A stretch of 64,000 nucleotides of DNA from Bacillota bacterium (lineage in GTDB: Bacteria > Bacillota > Desulfotomaculia > Desulfotomaculales > Desulfohalotomaculaceae), in assembly GCA_009711615.1 (NCBI GenBank), contig VENI01000001.1, positions 103,438 through 167,437 on the forward strand, given 5' to 3'. A program made the translations under genes and the position numbers. Positions within the stretch are counted from its first letter, which is position 1, and every line of letters starts with the position of its first letter. The notes beneath the pieces were generated by a model that saw nothing but the letters and a program-made list of their open reading frames with translations, was not told where the DNA came from and did no database searches. Positions 63,320 to 64,000 of the stretch are shown piece by piece.

Positions 63320-63341
63320 ACGCACCAGTTATTTGGTGCGC
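63320..63341 (-). terminator. Intrinsic terminator after the CMD gene
   Basis: CGCACCA-GTTATT-TGGTGCG followed by TCATTTTTG on the minus strand, 36 bp past the stop codon. Confidence 0.7.
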
Positions 63342-63375
63342 CTTAAAAGTTTGTTGGTTGTATGTTTTTATTCTA

Positions 63376-63684
63376 CTACTCCCACGTTATAGATAGAGCT
63401 TCTAAAACAGCAGGTACTCCAATAGCTGGAGTGGCCATTAAAATACAGCTTTCAATTTCTTCTTTTGATGCCCCTGACTGTTTAGCTATTTCTATATGAC
63501 CCGCTAATGCATTTTTATCCTTTATGGCAACGGCTATGCCAATTCCCACCAAAGCATTAGTTTTCTGATCGAGGGCTGAATTATTAATAATTGTAGTTCT
63601 GAGATTATTTATCGCCATTGCTACTTCTGGTTTCTCTGTTTTAAGTTTTTCTAATACTGCTAACAAATTAACTTCTTTAGACAT
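63376..63684 (-). CDS. Carboxymuconolactone decarboxylase-family protein
   Basis: A 102-residue AhpD-like fold protein: GIGIAVAIKDKNALAGHIEIAKQSGASKEEI matches the CMD helices. The AhpD CxxC is absent (LAGH), so a peroxiredoxin-reducing role is unlikely; a Cys in ESCILMAT is the only candidate thiol. Function unknown. Monocistronic between two terminators. Confidence 0.8.
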   Translation of the reverse strand: MSKEVNLLAVLEKLKTEKPEVAMAINNLRTTIINNSALDQKTNALVGIGIAVAIKDKNALAGHIEIAKQSGASKEEIESCILMATPAIGVPAVLEALSITWE

Positions 63685-63704
63685 GTAACCCCTCCTTTTT
63701 TATA

Positions 63705-63742
63705 AAAACACCCACTGACAGATTACTGACAATGGGTGCTTT
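63705..63742 (-). terminator. Intrinsic terminator of the nrfD-like operon
   Basis: CACCCA pairs with TGGGTG with an outer A/T stem; TTTTTAT follows on the minus strand, 5 bp past the stop codon. Confidence 0.65.
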
Positions 63743-63746
63743 ACGT

Positions 63747-64000
63747 TTACGCAGAATGTTCTTCATGATCGCCAAGAATATTGAAGTTCTCAACAAGGAA
63801 ACAGTATACTAGCACGCCGCCTGCCACCAAGCCAACACTTACAAGAATTTCGGTGGCTGCTGGAATGTAACCAGGTCCGTAGTAGTTAACCATACCGGTA
63901 ATTACTACATTTAAGCGGTTAATAATTAGACCCAATGCCGTTAAAGCACCAAAGGTAAATAATCCGCCTCTAGTTTTACCCCAAGGACTAACCAGTATAA
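63747..64000 (-). CDS. NrfD/HybB-type membrane subunit, 3' part only
   Basis: The open frame runs off the right edge; only about the last 84 codons are visible, so no start is in the window. The block SPWGKTRGGLFTFGALTALG, then NRLNVVITGM and two hydrophobic helices (PAATEILVSVGLVAGGVLVYCFLVENF), matches the C-terminus of NrfD/HybB/PsrC quinone-interacting subunits of Fe-S oxidoreductases. Its partner subunits lie beyond the window. Confidence 0.8.
   Translation of the reverse strand, partial: ILVSPWGKTRGGLFTFGALTALGLIINRLNVVITGMVNYYGPGYIPAATEILVSVGLVAGGVLVYCFLVENFNILGDHEEHSA

Overview
The window comes from a low-GC, strictly anaerobic, endospore-forming Firmicute, most likely of the Desulfotomaculum/Peptococcaceae group. 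The sporulation genes are spoIIAA-spoIIAB-sigF, spoVAEa-spoVAF, spoIIM, dacF, a GerB permease, a SASP-like gene and YjcZ-like genes. The anaerobic redox genes are a korDABC 2-oxoacid:ferredoxin oxidoreductase, a monofunctional CooS, a hybrid cluster protein, an FprA flavodiiron protein, a DsrMK/HmeCD-type cytochrome b plus Fe-S reductase pair, and the end of an NrfD-type subunit. No dsrAB, apr or sat gene is present, so sulfate reduction itself is not shown. I found no rRNA, tRNA, CRISPR array, prophage or transposase gene.

Layout. 1-0.88 kb: three tiny Gly/Tyr-rich YjcZ-like membrane proteins with near-identical sigma-K-like promoters. 0.88-8 kb (minus): scpB, scpA, trpS, an M50 protease, a DHH-CBS-CBS-tRNA nucleotidyltransferase fusion, and lysA. 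8.3-11.5 kb: a split 2-hydroxyacyl-CoA dehydratase activase-type module. 11.6-21 kb: the sporulation block, with dacF, deoB, xerD and spoIIM. 21-25 kb: DUF3866, an M20 peptidase, a SASP-like gene, a cyclase-family hydrolase, a lipoprotein and a REP-like palindrome. 25-28.5 kb: korDABC and a P-loop ATPase. 28.6-32.3 kb: a steA-steB-GT2-GT4 envelope operon. 32.6-37.4 kb: a chemoreceptor, an Ig-like membrane protein and a DUF4365-like protein. 37.4-40 kb: the electron-transfer pair. 40-47 kb: housekeeping and redox genes. 47.2-48 kb: a gene-free stretch with a tandem-hairpin RNA candidate. 48-56.6 kb: hcp, topB, an sRNA candidate, a GMC dehydrogenase operon and a GerB permease. 56.8-60.8 kb: cooS and a cassette of frameshifted genes inside inverted repeats. 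60.8-64 kb: fprA, a DUF438/hemerythrin/PAS protein, a CMD-family protein and the nrfD-like end.

The most unusual signal is at about 47.53-47.97 kb. Nine degenerate copies of a roughly 43-bp unit each centre on a GGTC...GATC hairpin, some with GNRA tetraloops, and the outer stems change in compensating ways between copies. The array ends in an intrinsic terminator on the plus strand. It has no convincing coding potential and resembles no RNA family I recognise. Other notable points are the shared sigma-K-like promoters of the tiny YjcZ-like genes, the frameshifted cassette between 49-bp inverted repeats, a promoter-to-terminator sRNA candidate at 52.1 kb, a dispersed AGTCAGGAGT-type repeat that has become the C-terminus of a gene, and divergent promoters sharing a perfect palindrome upstream of the UbiB-like gene.
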